Positions 1 through 8,608 are shown, numbered from the stretch's first letter. The stretch: DNA of 64,000 bases from an uncultured bacterium (GCA_905216025.1 CAJMSE010000010.1:1-64000); one strand, 5' to 3'. Numbers and translations are program-made. The notes: generated by a model from the sequence alone, not told the origin.

Positions 1-59
1 CGAGTGGGCCGTACGGCAAAATAGGGCCGCTCGGGCAAACCCGCAATACCAAACTTTCA

Positions 60-215
60 TAATATTGCTTTTTCCTCAGCTTTTCCCATCTCTCCCATAT
101 TTCCCAGTACTCCCATCGCTTCCATTATTCTTGTTCTTCCCATGGCTCCCATCATCTCCCATTTGCTCCCTTTCTTCCCATCTCCTCCCCTTTGGGGAGG
201 CCGGGAGGGGTCTCC
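60..215. repeat. TCCCAT tract plus GC-rich dispersed element (copy 1)
   Basis: A pyrimidine-rich stretch with many TCCCAT-like words (about 78-180) runs into a GC-rich element at 181-215 whose core CCTCCCCTTTGGGGAGG folds as a hairpin and is followed by CCGGGAGGGG. The same two-part structure recurs at about 1.8, 4.1, 20.7, 42.3, 51.2 and 63.7 kb. Bases 1-59 hold nothing I recognise. Confidence 0.7.
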
Positions 216-251
216 AGGGGTCTTCCCCATTACGTTTTTTAAGATTAAATC

Positions 252-283
252 TTTGCTCGCCGCCCCATTATTTCGTAACTTTG
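252..283 (+). promoter_or_regulatory. sufB promoter (TTTG-N20-TAACTTTG)
   Basis: TTTG at 252-255 and TAACTTTG at 276-283 are separated by 20 nt, which matches the Bacteroidetes primary sigma-factor promoter. The sufB ATG is 36 nt further on. A strong Shine-Dalgarno-like AAAGGAGGTG at 291-300 lies about 20 nt before the ATG, too far to position a ribosome in the usual way. Confidence 0.65.
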
Positions 284-319
284 CAGTCTTAAAGGAGGTG
301 CATCAAGAAGCGAAGAGAA

Positions 320-1783
320 ATGGAAGATAACAAGGATAAGGTGCAGAACGAGTTTGTGAAGAAAGTGGCCGAGCAGAAATATGAGTTCGGCTTCACCACG
401 GACGTGCACACCGAGATAATAGAAAAGGGACTCAATGAAGACGTCGTGCGTCTCATATCGCAGAAGAAGAACGAGCCGGAGTGGATGCTCGACTTCCGTC
501 TGAAAGCCTTTGAATACTGGAAAAGACAGACGCAGCCCACGTGGGGACACGTGCGCCTGCCCGAGATTGACTATCAGGCGATATCATATTATGCCGACCC
601 GATGGCAAAGAAGGCCGGCGGCGAGGAAAAGAAGGAGATAGACCCGGAGCTGATGAAGACCTTTGACAAGCTGGGAATACCGCTCGAGGAACGTCTCGCG
701 CTGAGCGGAGTGGCCGTCGACGCCATCATGGACTCGGTGTCGGTGAAGACCACGTACAAGGAGAAGCTGGCAGAGAAGGGCATCATCTTCTGCTCCATCG
801 GCGACGCCATACAGCAGCATCCCGACCTCGTGCGTGAGTATCTCGGCTCGGTGGTGCCCTACCGCGACAACTTCTACGCCGCACTTAACAGTGCCGTGTT
901 CAGCGACGGCTCGTTCGTATACATCCCCAAGGGCGTGCGCTGCCCGATGGAGCTCAGCTCGTACTTCCGCATAAACGCACGCAACACGGGGCAGTTTGAG
1001 CGCACGCTCATCATTGCCGACGACGACTCGTACGTCTCTTATCTCGAGGGATGCACGGCGCCGATGCGCGACGAGAACCAGCTGCACGCCGCTATCGTCG
1101 AGATTATCGTCAAAGACCGCGCCGAAGTGAAGTATTCGACGGTGCAGAACTGGTATCCCGGCGACGAGAACGGCCGCGGAGGAGTGTACAACCTCGTCAC
1201 CAAGCGCGGCGAGCTGCGCGGCGAGGGGAGCAAGCTCTCGTGGACGCAGGTGGAGACGGGAAGCGCCATCACGTGGAAATATCCGTCGTGCGTGCTGCGC
1301 GGCGACAACTCGGTGGCCGAGTTCTACTCCGTCGCCGTGACCAACCACTATCAGGAGGCAGACACCGGGACGAAGATGATACACCTCGGCCGCAACACCA
1401 AGAGCACCATCATATCGAAGGGAATATCGGCCGGCCGCAGCCAGAACTCATACCGCGGACTGGTGCGCGTGGGGCAGAAGGCCGACAATGCGCGCAACTA
1501 TTCGTCGTGCGACTCGCTCCTGCTGGGCAGCGACTGCGGCGCGCACACGTTCCCCTACATGGACATACACAACGACACGGCCATCGTCGAGCACGAGGCC
1601 ACCACGAGCAAGATAAGCGAAGACCAGCTCTTCTACTGCAACCAGCGCGGCATCCCGACGGAGCAGGCCGTGGGACTCATCGTCAACGGCTATGCCAAGG
1701 ACGTGCTCAACAAGCTGCCGATGGAGTTCGCCGTAGAGGCGCAGAAGCTGCTCAGCGTGTCGCTCGAGGGCACGGTGGGGTGA
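320..1783 (+). CDS. sufB: Fe-S cluster assembly scaffold SufB
   Basis: Cytoplasmic scaffold subunit of the SufBCD complex, which assembles Fe-S clusters from persulfide sulfur delivered by SufS. The 487 residues match the usual SufB length and the family is recognisable throughout: the central YIPKGVRCPMELSSYFRIN segment and the C-terminal half ending in FYCNQRGIP, with a conserved cysteine at about residue 440. The ATG at 320 follows the promoter at 252-283. It is the first gene of sufB-sufC-sufD-sufS, all on the same strand. The sufB-sufC gap is filled by two inverted repeat copies. No sufA, sufE or Rrf2-type regulator gene is visible in the window. Confidence 0.96.
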   Translation: MEDNKDKVQNEFVKKVAEQKYEFGFTTDVHTEIIEKGLNEDVVRLISQKKNEPEWMLDFRLKAFEYWKRQTQPTWGHVRLPEIDYQAISYYADPMAKKAGGEEKKEIDPELMKTFDKLGIPLEERLALSGVAVDAIMDSVSVKTTYKEKLAEKGIIFCSIGDAIQQHPDLVREYLGSVVPYRDNFYAALNSAVFSDGSFVYIPKGVRCPMELSSYFRINARNTGQFERTLIIADDDSYVSYLEGCTAPMRDENQLHAAIVEIIVKDRAEVKYSTVQNWYPGDENGRGGVYNLVTKRGELRGEGSKLSWTQVETGSAITWKYPSCVLRGDNSVAEFYSVAVTNHYQEADTGTKMIHLGRNTKSTIISKGISAGRSQNSYRGLVRVGQKADNARNYSSCDSLLLGSDCGAHTFPYMDIHNDTAIVEHEATTSKISEDQLFYCNQRGIPTEQAVGLIVNGYAKDVLNKLPMEFAVEAQKLLSVSLEGTVG

Positions 1784-1926
1784 GACGGCCCCGCCCGGCC
1801 TCCCCAAAAGGGAGGTGAGTGGTGGAGATAGGATTGGGTTAAAAAATATAAGGAATAAAATAAAAACCGTATCCGGAAAAGGAGACAGCCGCAGGCTCCC
1901 CTCCTTGGAGGGGGCGGGGGAGGCTT
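1784..1926. repeat. Inverted pair of GC-rich elements in the sufB-sufC gap
   Basis: A forward copy (about 1786-1815, core CCTCCCCAAAAGGGAGG) and an opposed, diverged copy (about 1892-1926, CTCCCCTCCTTGGAGG followed by GGGCGGGGGAGG) flank an AT-rich stretch. The second copy ends only a few bases before the sufC ATG, so its GGGGGAGG run sits where a ribosome-binding site would be. Confidence 0.6.
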
Positions 1927-1931
1927 TGATT

Positions 1932-2687
1932 ATGTTAAAAGTAAAAGATTTACATGCCAGGATTGGCGATAAAGAGATACTGCGCGGTATCAACCTTACG
2001 ATAAAGGATGGTGAGACGCATGCGATAATGGGGCCCAACGGTTCGGGCAAGTCGACACTCAGCGCCGTGCTCGTGGGCAACCCGCTCTATGAGGTGACGT
2101 CGGGCGAGGCCACGTTCAACGGCAAGGACCTGCTGGCGATGAAGCCCGAGGACAGAGCCCATGAGGGCCTGTTCCTCTCATTCCAGTATCCGGTGGAGAT
2201 TCCGGGCGTGTCGATGACCAACTTCATGCGTGCCGCCATCAACGAGAAGCGCAGGTATGAGGGCAAGGAAGCGATGAGCGCCGGCGACTTCATCAAGCTG
2301 ATGCGCGAGAAGCGCAAGATTGTTGAGCTCGACCAAAAGCTGGCCAACCGCTCGGTGAACGAGGGATTCAGCGGCGGCGAGAAGAAACGCAACGAGATTT
2401 TCCAGATGGCGATGCTCGAACCGAAGCTCTCCATACTCGACGAGACCGACTCCGGACTCGATGTCGACGCGATGCGCATCGTGGCTGAGGGCGTCAACAA
2501 GCTGCGCACGCCGGAGTCAAGCTGCATCGTCATAACGCATTACGACCGGCTGCTGGAGATGATCCGCCCCGATGTGGTGCACGTGCTGTACAAGGGCCGC
2601 ATCGTCAAGACGGCCGGTCCGGAGCTGGCGCAGCAGATACAGGAGCGCGGATACGACTGGATTAAGGCTGAAATTGGAGAAGATTAA
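1932..2687 (+). CDS. sufC: Fe-S cluster assembly ATPase SufC
   Basis: ABC-type ATPase of the SufBCD scaffold; it binds SufB and SufD and drives the conformational change needed for cluster assembly. The ATG at 1932 gives 251 residues, normal for SufC; the open frame extends upstream to 1815 but that part is encoded by repeat DNA. Walker A is GPNGSGKST with the lysine at residue 40, the ABC signature is FSGGEKKRNE, and the Walker B region reads SILDETDSGLD, the SufC-type variant. It ends 10 nt before the sufD start. Confidence 0.96.
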   Translation: MLKVKDLHARIGDKEILRGINLTIKDGETHAIMGPNGSGKSTLSAVLVGNPLYEVTSGEATFNGKDLLAMKPEDRAHEGLFLSFQYPVEIPGVSMTNFMRAAINEKRRYEGKEAMSAGDFIKLMREKRKIVELDQKLANRSVNEGFSGGEKKRNEIFQMAMLEPKLSILDETDSGLDVDAMRIVAEGVNKLRTPESSCIVITHYDRLLEMIRPDVVHVLYKGRIVKTAGPELAQQIQERGYDWIKAEIGED

Positions 2688-2697
2688 ATGAGCGGCT

Positions 2698-4041
2698 ATG
2701 CAGAGTGAGAACCAATATATAGACCTATTTACGGAGTGCCGGGGCATGCTCTTCGAGCATAGCGCCGACGTGATGAACGGCGTGCGCGACCGCGCGTTCA
2801 ACGATTTCTGCCGGTTGGGCTTCCCCACGAGGAAGGAAGAACGCTATAAATACACCGACGTGGCGGAGCTTTTCGCTCCCGACTACGGCCTGAACCTCAA
2901 CCGCCTCGACATCCCCGTCAACCCATACGATGCTTTCCGCTGCGACGTGCCCAACATGAGCACCTCGCTCTACTTCGTGGTCAACGACGCGTTCTATACC
3001 AAGGCGCAGCCGAAGAGCCATCTGCCGGAGGGCGTCATCGTCGGTTCGCTCAGTGCCGTGGCTGCGGAAAAACCCGATTTCATCGCTAAATACTATGCCC
3101 GCATAGCCCGCACGGACGAAGACGGAGTGACGGCGCTCAACACTATGCTGGCTCAGGACGGACTTGTGGTGTATGTGCCGCGGGGTGTCAAGGTAGACCG
3201 CACCGTGCAGGTGATAAACATCCTGCGCTCCGATGTCGACCTGATGGTCAACCGCCGCGTGCTCATCATCGTCGAGGAGGATGCCGAGATAAAGCTGCTC
3301 TTCTGCGACCATGCGGCCGACGACCGTAATTTCCTCGCCACGCAGGTCATCGAGGCTTACGTGGGCGACAATGCCGGGCTCGACCTCTATTGTCTTGAGG
3401 AGACCCACGCAAGGAACAAGCGCGTGAGCAACCTGTATATAGAGCAGCAGCGCAGCAGCCGCGTCAACCATAACATCATAACCCTGCACAACGGAATCAC
3501 GCGCAACCGCACCGACGTGGTGCTTGCCGGCGAGGGTGCGGAGTGCCTGATGAACGGCTGCGTCATTGCCGACAAGGAGCAGCACGTGGACAACAACACT
3601 CTGATAGACCACCGCGCGCCCAATTGCACGAGTAAGGAACTGTATAAATATGTGCTCGACGGCGAGGCCAAGGGGGCCTTTGCAGGGCGCGTTCTCGTGC
3701 GCAAGGGTTCGCAGAAGACGGTCTCGGAGATGCGTAACCAGAACATCTGCGCCACACGCGAGGCCCGTATGTACACCCAGCCGATGCTCGAGATATACGC
3801 CGACGACGTGAAGTGCGCCCACGGCAGCACCGTCGGACAGCTCAACGACGCGGCCCTGTTCTACATGCGGCAGCGCGGCATCCCGCTCAGGGAAGCCCGG
3901 CTGCTGCTCGAGTTCGCATTCATCAACGAGGTGATAGACACCATGCAGCTCGCCCCGCTCCGCGACCGGCTCCATCTGCTGGTGGAAAAGCGCTTCCGCG
4001 GAGAACTTAACAAGTGCGAGGGATGCAAGCTGTGCAGGTGA
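2698..4041 (+). CDS. sufD: Fe-S cluster assembly protein SufD
   Basis: Paralogue of SufB that pairs with it in the SufB-SufC2-SufD complex. The 447 residues fit SufD. Visible family features are the N-terminal FPTRKEERYKYTDVAEL segment, the VVYVPRGVKV strand and the C-terminal block CAHGSTVGQLNDAALFYMRQ with RGIPLREARLLLEFAF. The ATG at 2698 is preferred over one at 2688, which is followed by a stop after six codons. The protein ends in a Cys-rich CEGCKLC tail, as in some Bacteroidetes SufD proteins (recalled, not checked). Confidence 0.94.
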   Translation: MQSENQYIDLFTECRGMLFEHSADVMNGVRDRAFNDFCRLGFPTRKEERYKYTDVAELFAPDYGLNLNRLDIPVNPYDAFRCDVPNMSTSLYFVVNDAFYTKAQPKSHLPEGVIVGSLSAVAAEKPDFIAKYYARIARTDEDGVTALNTMLAQDGLVVYVPRGVKVDRTVQVINILRSDVDLMVNRRVLIIVEEDAEIKLLFCDHAADDRNFLATQVIEAYVGDNAGLDLYCLEETHARNKRVSNLYIEQQRSSRVNHNIITLHNGITRNRTDVVLAGEGAECLMNGCVIADKEQHVDNNTLIDHRAPNCTSKELYKYVLDGEAKGAFAGRVLVRKGSQKTVSEMRNQNICATREARMYTQPMLEIYADDVKCAHGSTVGQLNDAALFYMRQRGIPLREARLLLEFAFINEVIDTMQLAPLRDRLHLLVEKRFRGELNKCEGCKLCR

Positions 4042-4045
4042 GGGA

Positions 4046-4224
4046 AGCCCCTCCCTGCCTCCCCAAGGGGAGGTGAAGGGTGGCATCGGGCGGTTATCCC
4101 ATCTCTCTCATAATTCTCATTACTTCCCATAATTCCCATTACTCCCAAAGAATGAACATCTCCCAATCCCCCAATCCCGGACAGTCTTCGCGCCCTCTGC
4201 CGCTCGGCGAGGCCGTGAGGAGCG
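4046..4224. repeat. Two-ended GC-rich/TCCCAT element spanning the sufD-sufS junction
   Basis: A forward GC-rich copy at 4046-4076 (core CCTCCCCAAGGGGAGG), a TCCCAT-type tract at 4097-4147, and a degraded copy in the opposite orientation at about 4191-4224 (GGCGAGGCCGTGAGGAGC against GGGGAGGCCGGGAGGGGC elsewhere) make the same layout as the complete element at 63723-63938. The second half lies inside sufS. Confidence 0.55.
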
Positions 4225-5411
4225 ATTTTCCCATCCTCTCGCGCACCGTCTACGACCGGCCGCTCGTCTATCTCGACAATGCGGCGACGACGCAGAAACC
4301 GCTCTGCGTGCTCGATGCCATGCGCGATGAGTACCTCAATGTCAATGCCAACGTGCACCGGGGAGTGCACTATCTGTCGCAGAAGGCCACCGACCTGCAT
4401 GAGGCTGCCCGTGAGAGCGTGCGCCGGTTCATCAACGCCCGCAGCACCGACGAGATAGTGTTCACACGCGGAACCACCGAGAGCATCAACCTCGTGGTAT
4501 CCTCTTTCTGCGACGCTTTCATGCAGGAGGGCGACGAAGTGATTGTCTCCGTCATGGAACACCACTCCAATATAGTGCCCTGGCAGCTTCAGGCGGCAAA
4601 GAAAGGCATTGCCATCAAGGTCATCCCGATGGACGACCGGGGCGACCTGATGCTCGATGAAATGGAGAAACTGTTTACCGAGCGCACCCGGATGGTCAGC
4701 GTTGCCCACGTGAGTAACGTACTCGGAACTGTGAATAATGTCGGTGAAATCGTGCGTATTGCACACCGCCACGGTGTTCCCGTGATGATAGACGGTGCGC
4801 AGAGCGCCCCTCATTTCCGCGTCGACGTGCAGGCAATGGACTGCGATTTCTTCGTCTTCAGCGGTCATAAGATGTACGGCCCCACGGGCGTCGGCGTGCT
4901 GTATGGCAAGGAAGAGTGGCTCGACCGCCTGCCGCCGTATCAGGGCGGAGGCGAGATGATAGAGAGCGTGTCGTTCGACAAGACCGTATTCGCCCAGCTG
5001 CCGTTTAAGTTTGAGGCCGGAACGCCCGACTATGTGGCCACGCACGGACTCGCTACGGCCATCGGCTACATCGAAAGCATAGGTCTCGACCGTATCGCCG
5101 CACACGAAAAAGAGCTGACCCAATATTGCATGGATCAGCTCCGGAGTATCGATGGAATGAGGATTTTCGGCGAATCGGAGGGTAAGGACGCCGTCGTGTC
5201 GTTCCTTGTGGGCGACATACACCACCTCGATATGGGCACGCTGCTCGACCGTCTCGGCATCGCCGTGCGCACGGGGCATCACTGTGCCGAGCCGCTGATG
5301 CACCGTCTGGGCATCCAGGGCACCGTCCGCGCGTCGTTCGCCCTTTACAATACGAAGGAAGAGATAGACGTGCTGGCCGACGGGATACGCCGCGTCAGTC
5401 GGATGTTCTGA
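4152..5411 (+). CDS. sufS: Cysteine desulfurase SufS
   Basis: PLP enzyme that takes sulfur from L-cysteine and supplies it to SufBCD. The ATG at 4152 gives 419 residues. Key residues: the PLP lysine K240 in SGHKMYGPTG and the catalytic cysteine C378 in RTGHHCAEP. The family core begins at about residue 25 (SDFPILS...VYLDNAATT); the 24 or so residues before it, including RPLPLGEAVR, are encoded by a degraded dispersed repeat, so the N-terminus looks repeat-derived. The 3' end overlaps the convergent small gene at 5395 by 17 nt. Confidence 0.95.
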   Translation: MNISQSPNPGQSSRPLPLGEAVRSDFPILSRTVYDRPLVYLDNAATTQKPLCVLDAMRDEYLNVNANVHRGVHYLSQKATDLHEAARESVRRFINARSTDEIVFTRGTTESINLVVSSFCDAFMQEGDEVIVSVMEHHSNIVPWQLQAAKKGIAIKVIPMDDRGDLMLDEMEKLFTERTRMVSVAHVSNVLGTVNNVGEIVRIAHRHGVPVMIDGAQSAPHFRVDVQAMDCDFFVFSGHKMYGPTGVGVLYGKEEWLDRLPPYQGGGEMIESVSFDKTVFAQLPFKFEAGTPDYVATHGLATAIGYIESIGLDRIAAHEKELTQYCMDQLRSIDGMRIFGESEGKDAVVSFLVGDIHHLDMGTLLDRLGIAVRTGHHCAEPLMHRLGIQGTVRASFALYNTKEEIDVLADGIRRVSRMF

Positions 5412-5691
5412 TGCTGTTGCGGCATTTCTGCAGTGCCGACAGCAGCCAGAAGAAGAACAGCAGGCGCACGACGAACGGGCACGTGGCGGGGAATACGGTG
5501 CAGATGAATGCCAGCTGGGCGTTTATCAGGTGCAGCGTCTGGCGCGTGCCGACGGCCTGTCCGATAATGTCGGAGTAGTAGCGGCACAATGGAGCGAGTG
5601 CTCTTGCCGTCATCCTTGCCATTGCAGCGGTGCTTACGTATGTGTCCTGTGCCTCTGTGCGGCCTGCCGTGAGTGTCATTTCATTTTTCAT
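5395..5691 (-). CDS. Small hydrophobic protein of unknown function
   Basis: Predicted 98-residue protein, convergent with sufS and overlapping its last 17 nt. The N-terminal part (EAQDTYVSTAAMARMTARALAP) is helical; residues about 58-87 (FICTVFPATCPFVVRLLFFFWLLSAL) are strongly hydrophobic and would make one or two membrane segments. The RQTLHLINAQLAF stretch and the compact layout resemble small conserved proteins I recall from Bacteroidales, but I cannot name a family. No clear -7 box is visible upstream. It could still be a chance frame. Confidence 0.5.
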   Translation of the reverse strand: MKNEMTLTAGRTEAQDTYVSTAAMARMTARALAPLCRYYSDIIGQAVGTRQTLHLINAQLAFICTVFPATCPFVVRLLFFFWLLSALQKCRNSIRTSD

Positions 5692-6001
5692 ATAGCTTTG
5701 CTTTAGATGGTATGATACTTATGTTTACTCAAACTCTAATTGCTGATTTCAATCCCCATGCCCTGTCGCCTGTGACAGAAACATGCAGAGAAGCCAGATT
5801 ATAATGCCTATTAACATCATGATTCTTTATTTTAACTGTTTGTCATTGATATGCTGTCTTATGCTGTTCACGCCTGGCATGCTCAGGCTTAAGCATCTGT
5901 TTACACTGCAAAGAAACGCCGCTTCTGTGCACAAATGGTTCAAAACAGGAAATAATAGGTTAATCGTTCTTAAATATTAACATCCATTTACAAATACGAC
6001 A
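5692..6001. other. Intergenic gap before rnhB
   Basis: About 310 nt between the divergent small gene and rnhB. It contains no convincing gene; a 65-codon frame at 5783-5980 has no family resemblance and no promoter. I see no repeat, RNA or good -7 box placed for rnhB. Confidence 0.5.
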
Positions 6002-6604
6002 ATGCTTGCAAGTCATTACCATGAGGGCCTCATAGAGGCCGGATGCGACGAGGCCGGCCGCGGCTGTCTGGCCGGAAGCGTCTATGCCGGGGCTGTAATC
6101 TTCCCGCCGGACTACGAGAATGCCGAGCTCAACGATTCCAAACAACTCAGCGAGCGCCGGCGGAACGCTCTGCGCGAGGTCATCATCCGCGATGCCGTGG
6201 CATGGGCCGTGGGCATCGTCACGCCGGAGGAGATAGACCGGATAAACATCCTCAATGCAAGCATTCTCGCCATGCACAGGGCTCTCGACGCCCTCACCGT
6301 GCGCCCGGAGGCCGTCATCGTGGACGGAAACCGCTTCAAGAAATACCGCGACCTGCCGCATGCCACCATCGTGAAGGGCGACGGCAAGTATCTCTCCATC
6401 GCCGCGGCGAGCATCCTTGCCAAGACTTTCCGCGACGATTACATGGCCGGACTGGCTGCCGAATACCCGCAATACGACTGGCTCAGCAACAAGGGCTATC
6501 CCACACGGAAGCACCGTGAGGCCATCAAGGCCTTCGGAATAACCCCATTCCATCGGCGCAGCTACAACCTTTTAGGCGACGGACAGCTCTCTTTCGATTT
6601 CTAA
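6002..6604 (+). CDS. rnhB: Ribonuclease HII
   Basis: Cleaves the RNA strand of RNA-DNA hybrids and removes misincorporated ribonucleotides. The 200 residues match the family. The N-terminal motif GCDEAGRGCLAG supplies the metal-binding D16 and E17; later family signatures are NDSKQLSE, the aspartate in VIVDGNRFKKY, and KGDGKYLSIAAASILAK followed by the aspartate-containing RDDYM. Monocistronic on present evidence; the next gene has its own promoter. Confidence 0.95.
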   Translation: MLASHYHEGLIEAGCDEAGRGCLAGSVYAGAVIFPPDYENAELNDSKQLSERRRNALREVIIRDAVAWAVGIVTPEEIDRINILNASILAMHRALDALTVRPEAVIVDGNRFKKYRDLPHATIVKGDGKYLSIAAASILAKTFRDDYMAGLAAEYPQYDWLSNKGYPTRKHREAIKAFGITPFHRRSYNLLGDGQLSFDF

Positions 6605-6641
6605 AAAGAACGTTAGAGGGCGGAGAATGGATATTTTTCGC

Positions 6642-6649
6642 TACCTTTG
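6642..6649 (+). promoter_or_regulatory. -7 box of the WYL regulator gene (TACCTTTG)
   Basis: TACCTTTG matches TAnnTTTG and ends 23 nt before the ATG at 6673. No clear TTTG lies 19-20 nt upstream. Confidence 0.5.
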
Positions 6650-6672
6650 CATCAGTTATTAGTCTTTACCTT

Positions 6673-7623
6673 ATGCGAAACAACAACCTCGACCGCGAAC
6701 TGTCGCTCATACTGCTGATGACAGAAAACCGTACCTACACCGTGGCTCAGATGTGCGAACGGGTCGGAATCTCCCCGCGTACATTATATTATTATATAGA
6801 GTTCTTCAAGGATTACGGTTTCATCGTGGAGAAGCACGGCAAGTGCTACAGCATCGACAAAGACTCCCCCTTCTTCCAAAAACTGTTCAAAAGCGTCCGT
6901 TTCACCGAGGATGAGGCCATCGCCATGCGCCGTCTGCTCGATCGGGCGGACGACAGCAGCATACAGCTCCGCCACCTGCGGAGCAAGCTCGACAAGCTCT
7001 ACGACCTCGACATACTGTCTGACACCGCCCTGCGTGAGCGCGATGCGCAGAACATCAGTGCGCTCTATCAGGCGATAAAGATGAAGAAGATGGTGGTACT
7101 CCACAGGTACTCGTCGCCTCACAGCAACTCCGTTGCCGGACGCGTGGTCGAGCCTTTCCATTTCCTTAACCGCAACAACGAGGTCCGCTGCTATGAGGTG
7201 TCGTCGGGAATGAACAAGACTTTCAAGGTGTCGCGCATGGAATCGGTGGAGATTCTCGACGACGGCTGGCGCCATGAAGGCCTCCACTGCCAGCTCTATA
7301 CAGACATATTCATGTTCAGTTCCGAGCATACGGTGACGGTGGAGCTGCGTCTCGGCCGCCTGTCGTGCAACCTGATGCTCGAGGAATACCCCGAGGCAGC
7401 GGCCGGGATAACGCCCTGCGGCGACGGCCTGCACTGGAACTTACGGCTCGACGTGTGCAGCTATGCCGGCATCGGACGCTTCGTCCTTGGACTGTCGGAC
7501 GATATCAGCGTGCTCGGCGATGACGGGTTTCGCGCCTATCTCCGCGACAAGGTTGCCGGGATGCCGCGTCTGTGGGCGCCGGTATCTGCCGCCGACGGAG
7601 CATCCGCCGGCCCGGAAGAATAA
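6673..7623 (+). CDS. HTH-WYL domain transcriptional regulator
   Basis: Predicted 316-residue DNA-binding regulator. An N-terminal helix-turn-helix (about residues 18-60, TVAQMCERVGISPRTLYYYI) precedes a WYL ligand-binding domain (about residues 135-200, AIKMKKMVVLHRYSS... RVVEPFHFLNRNNEVRCYEV). WYL proteins often sense nucleic-acid or nucleotide ligands and control DNA-damage or defence genes, but the target here cannot be read from context because it stands between rnhB and an M48 protease with its own promoter. No truncation is seen. Confidence 0.85.
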   Translation: MRNNNLDRELSLILLMTENRTYTVAQMCERVGISPRTLYYYIEFFKDYGFIVEKHGKCYSIDKDSPFFQKLFKSVRFTEDEAIAMRRLLDRADDSSIQLRHLRSKLDKLYDLDILSDTALRERDAQNISALYQAIKMKKMVVLHRYSSPHSNSVAGRVVEPFHFLNRNNEVRCYEVSSGMNKTFKVSRMESVEILDDGWRHEGLHCQLYTDIFMFSSEHTVTVELRLGRLSCNLMLEEYPEAAAGITPCGDGLHWNLRLDVCSYAGIGRFVLGLSDDISVLGDDGFRAYLRDKVAGMPRLWAPVSAADGASAGPEE

Positions 7624-7716
7624 AAAACATGCATGCTTATACAATAAATAGTCAGGAAAAGAGTTGTTGAATAATAGTAACTAATGTTTAATACGTATAG
7701 CAAATTACTTAGAGAG

Positions 7717-8541
7717 ATGAAAAAGAATCTAAAGAAAGCGGCAGCAATGCTGCTTATGATGGCATGCACCACACCGGTGATGGCACAGTTTAACCTTGGC
7801 AAGGCTGCCAGCGGAGCGCTCAAGGCGGGCAAGGCCATGACGCTGACAGACGCTCAGATGGCTCAGTATGTCAAGGAGTCGATAGACTGGATGGACAAGA
7901 ACAACAAGGTGTGCGCCGATGACGACCCCTATACGGTGCGTCTGAAGAAACTCACCCAGGGGCTCACCGAGGTAGAGGGCATTCCATTGAACTTCAAGGT
8001 TTATTACGTTATCGACGTCAATGCGTTTGCATGTCCCGACGGAAGCGTGCGTGTCTTCTCGTCGCTGATGGACATAATGACAGACGACGAGCTGCTCGGA
8101 GTGATAGGCCATGAGCTCGGCCATGTAGCCCTGAAGCATTCAAAGAAGGCTTACCGCACGGCCCTGCTCACATCTGCACTGAAAGACGGCATCGCATCTG
8201 CGGGTGGAAAGGCCGCCGCACTGACCGAGTCACAGCTGGGCGAGCTTGGCGAGGCCGTGCTCAACTCGCAGTTCTCGCAGAAGGAGGAGAGCCAGGCCGA
8301 CGACTACGGCTATGAGTTCCTCAAGAAGAACGGCAAGAATCCATGGGCCATTGCCCTCTCGTTTGAGAAGCTGAAGAAACTTGAGGATGAGGCCGGAGCA
8401 GGCAAGGGCAGCAAGCTCGACAAGATGTTCTCGTCTCACCCCGATACGGCGAAGCGCATAAAGAAGATGGCAGACCGTGCCACGGCCGACGGGATAGCCC
8501 GTCCGGAGAACGTGCAGCCGGCAGCAAAGGCATCTAAATAA
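7717..8541 (+). CDS. M48 family zinc metalloprotease, exported
   Basis: Predicted 274-residue periplasmic or membrane-associated protease. The ATG at 7717 is chosen over 7684 because it starts directly at a signal peptide (KKNLKKAAAMLLMMACTTPVMA, cleaved before QFNL). The zinc site is H132-E-L-G-H136 with the third ligand E191 in EESQADDYG, the usual ExxxD arrangement of M48. It resembles the short BepA/LoiP-like peptidases that act in envelope quality control; the substrate is unknown. It is followed by a strong bidirectional terminator at 8572-8608. Confidence 0.9.
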   Translation: MKKNLKKAAAMLLMMACTTPVMAQFNLGKAASGALKAGKAMTLTDAQMAQYVKESIDWMDKNNKVCADDDPYTVRLKKLTQGLTEVEGIPLNFKVYYVIDVNAFACPDGSVRVFSSLMDIMTDDELLGVIGHELGHVALKHSKKAYRTALLTSALKDGIASAGGKAAALTESQLGELGEAVLNSQFSQKEESQADDYGYEFLKKNGKNPWAIALSFEKLKKLEDEAGAGKGSKLDKMFSSHPDTAKRIKKMADRATADGIARPENVQPAAKASK

Positions 8542-8571
8542 ATCGTCATAGTGCCGGAAACGGCAAGCAGC

Positions 8572-8608
8572 AAAAAGGACCTGTCCGCTTTGGGGCAGGT
8601 CCTTTTTT
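8572..8608. terminator. Bidirectional rho-independent terminator
   Basis: AAAAAGGACCTGTCC pairs with GGGCAGGTCCTTTTT around a short loop and ends in a T6 run on the plus strand and an A run that gives T5 on the minus strand. It lies between the convergent M48 protease gene and trpS and can serve both. Confidence 0.85.

Noticed and set aside
65..330. Short frames rich in Pro, Ser and Leu in the TCCCAT tracts, also at 20586-20972, 51116-51442 and 63615-63881
   Set aside because: Their peptides (LLPFGEAGRG, SPPLWGGREG) are translations of the dispersed repeat, not proteins.
5783..5980. 65-codon frame before rnhB
   Set aside because: No recognisable family, promoter or ribosome site, and composition like the surrounding intergenic DNA.
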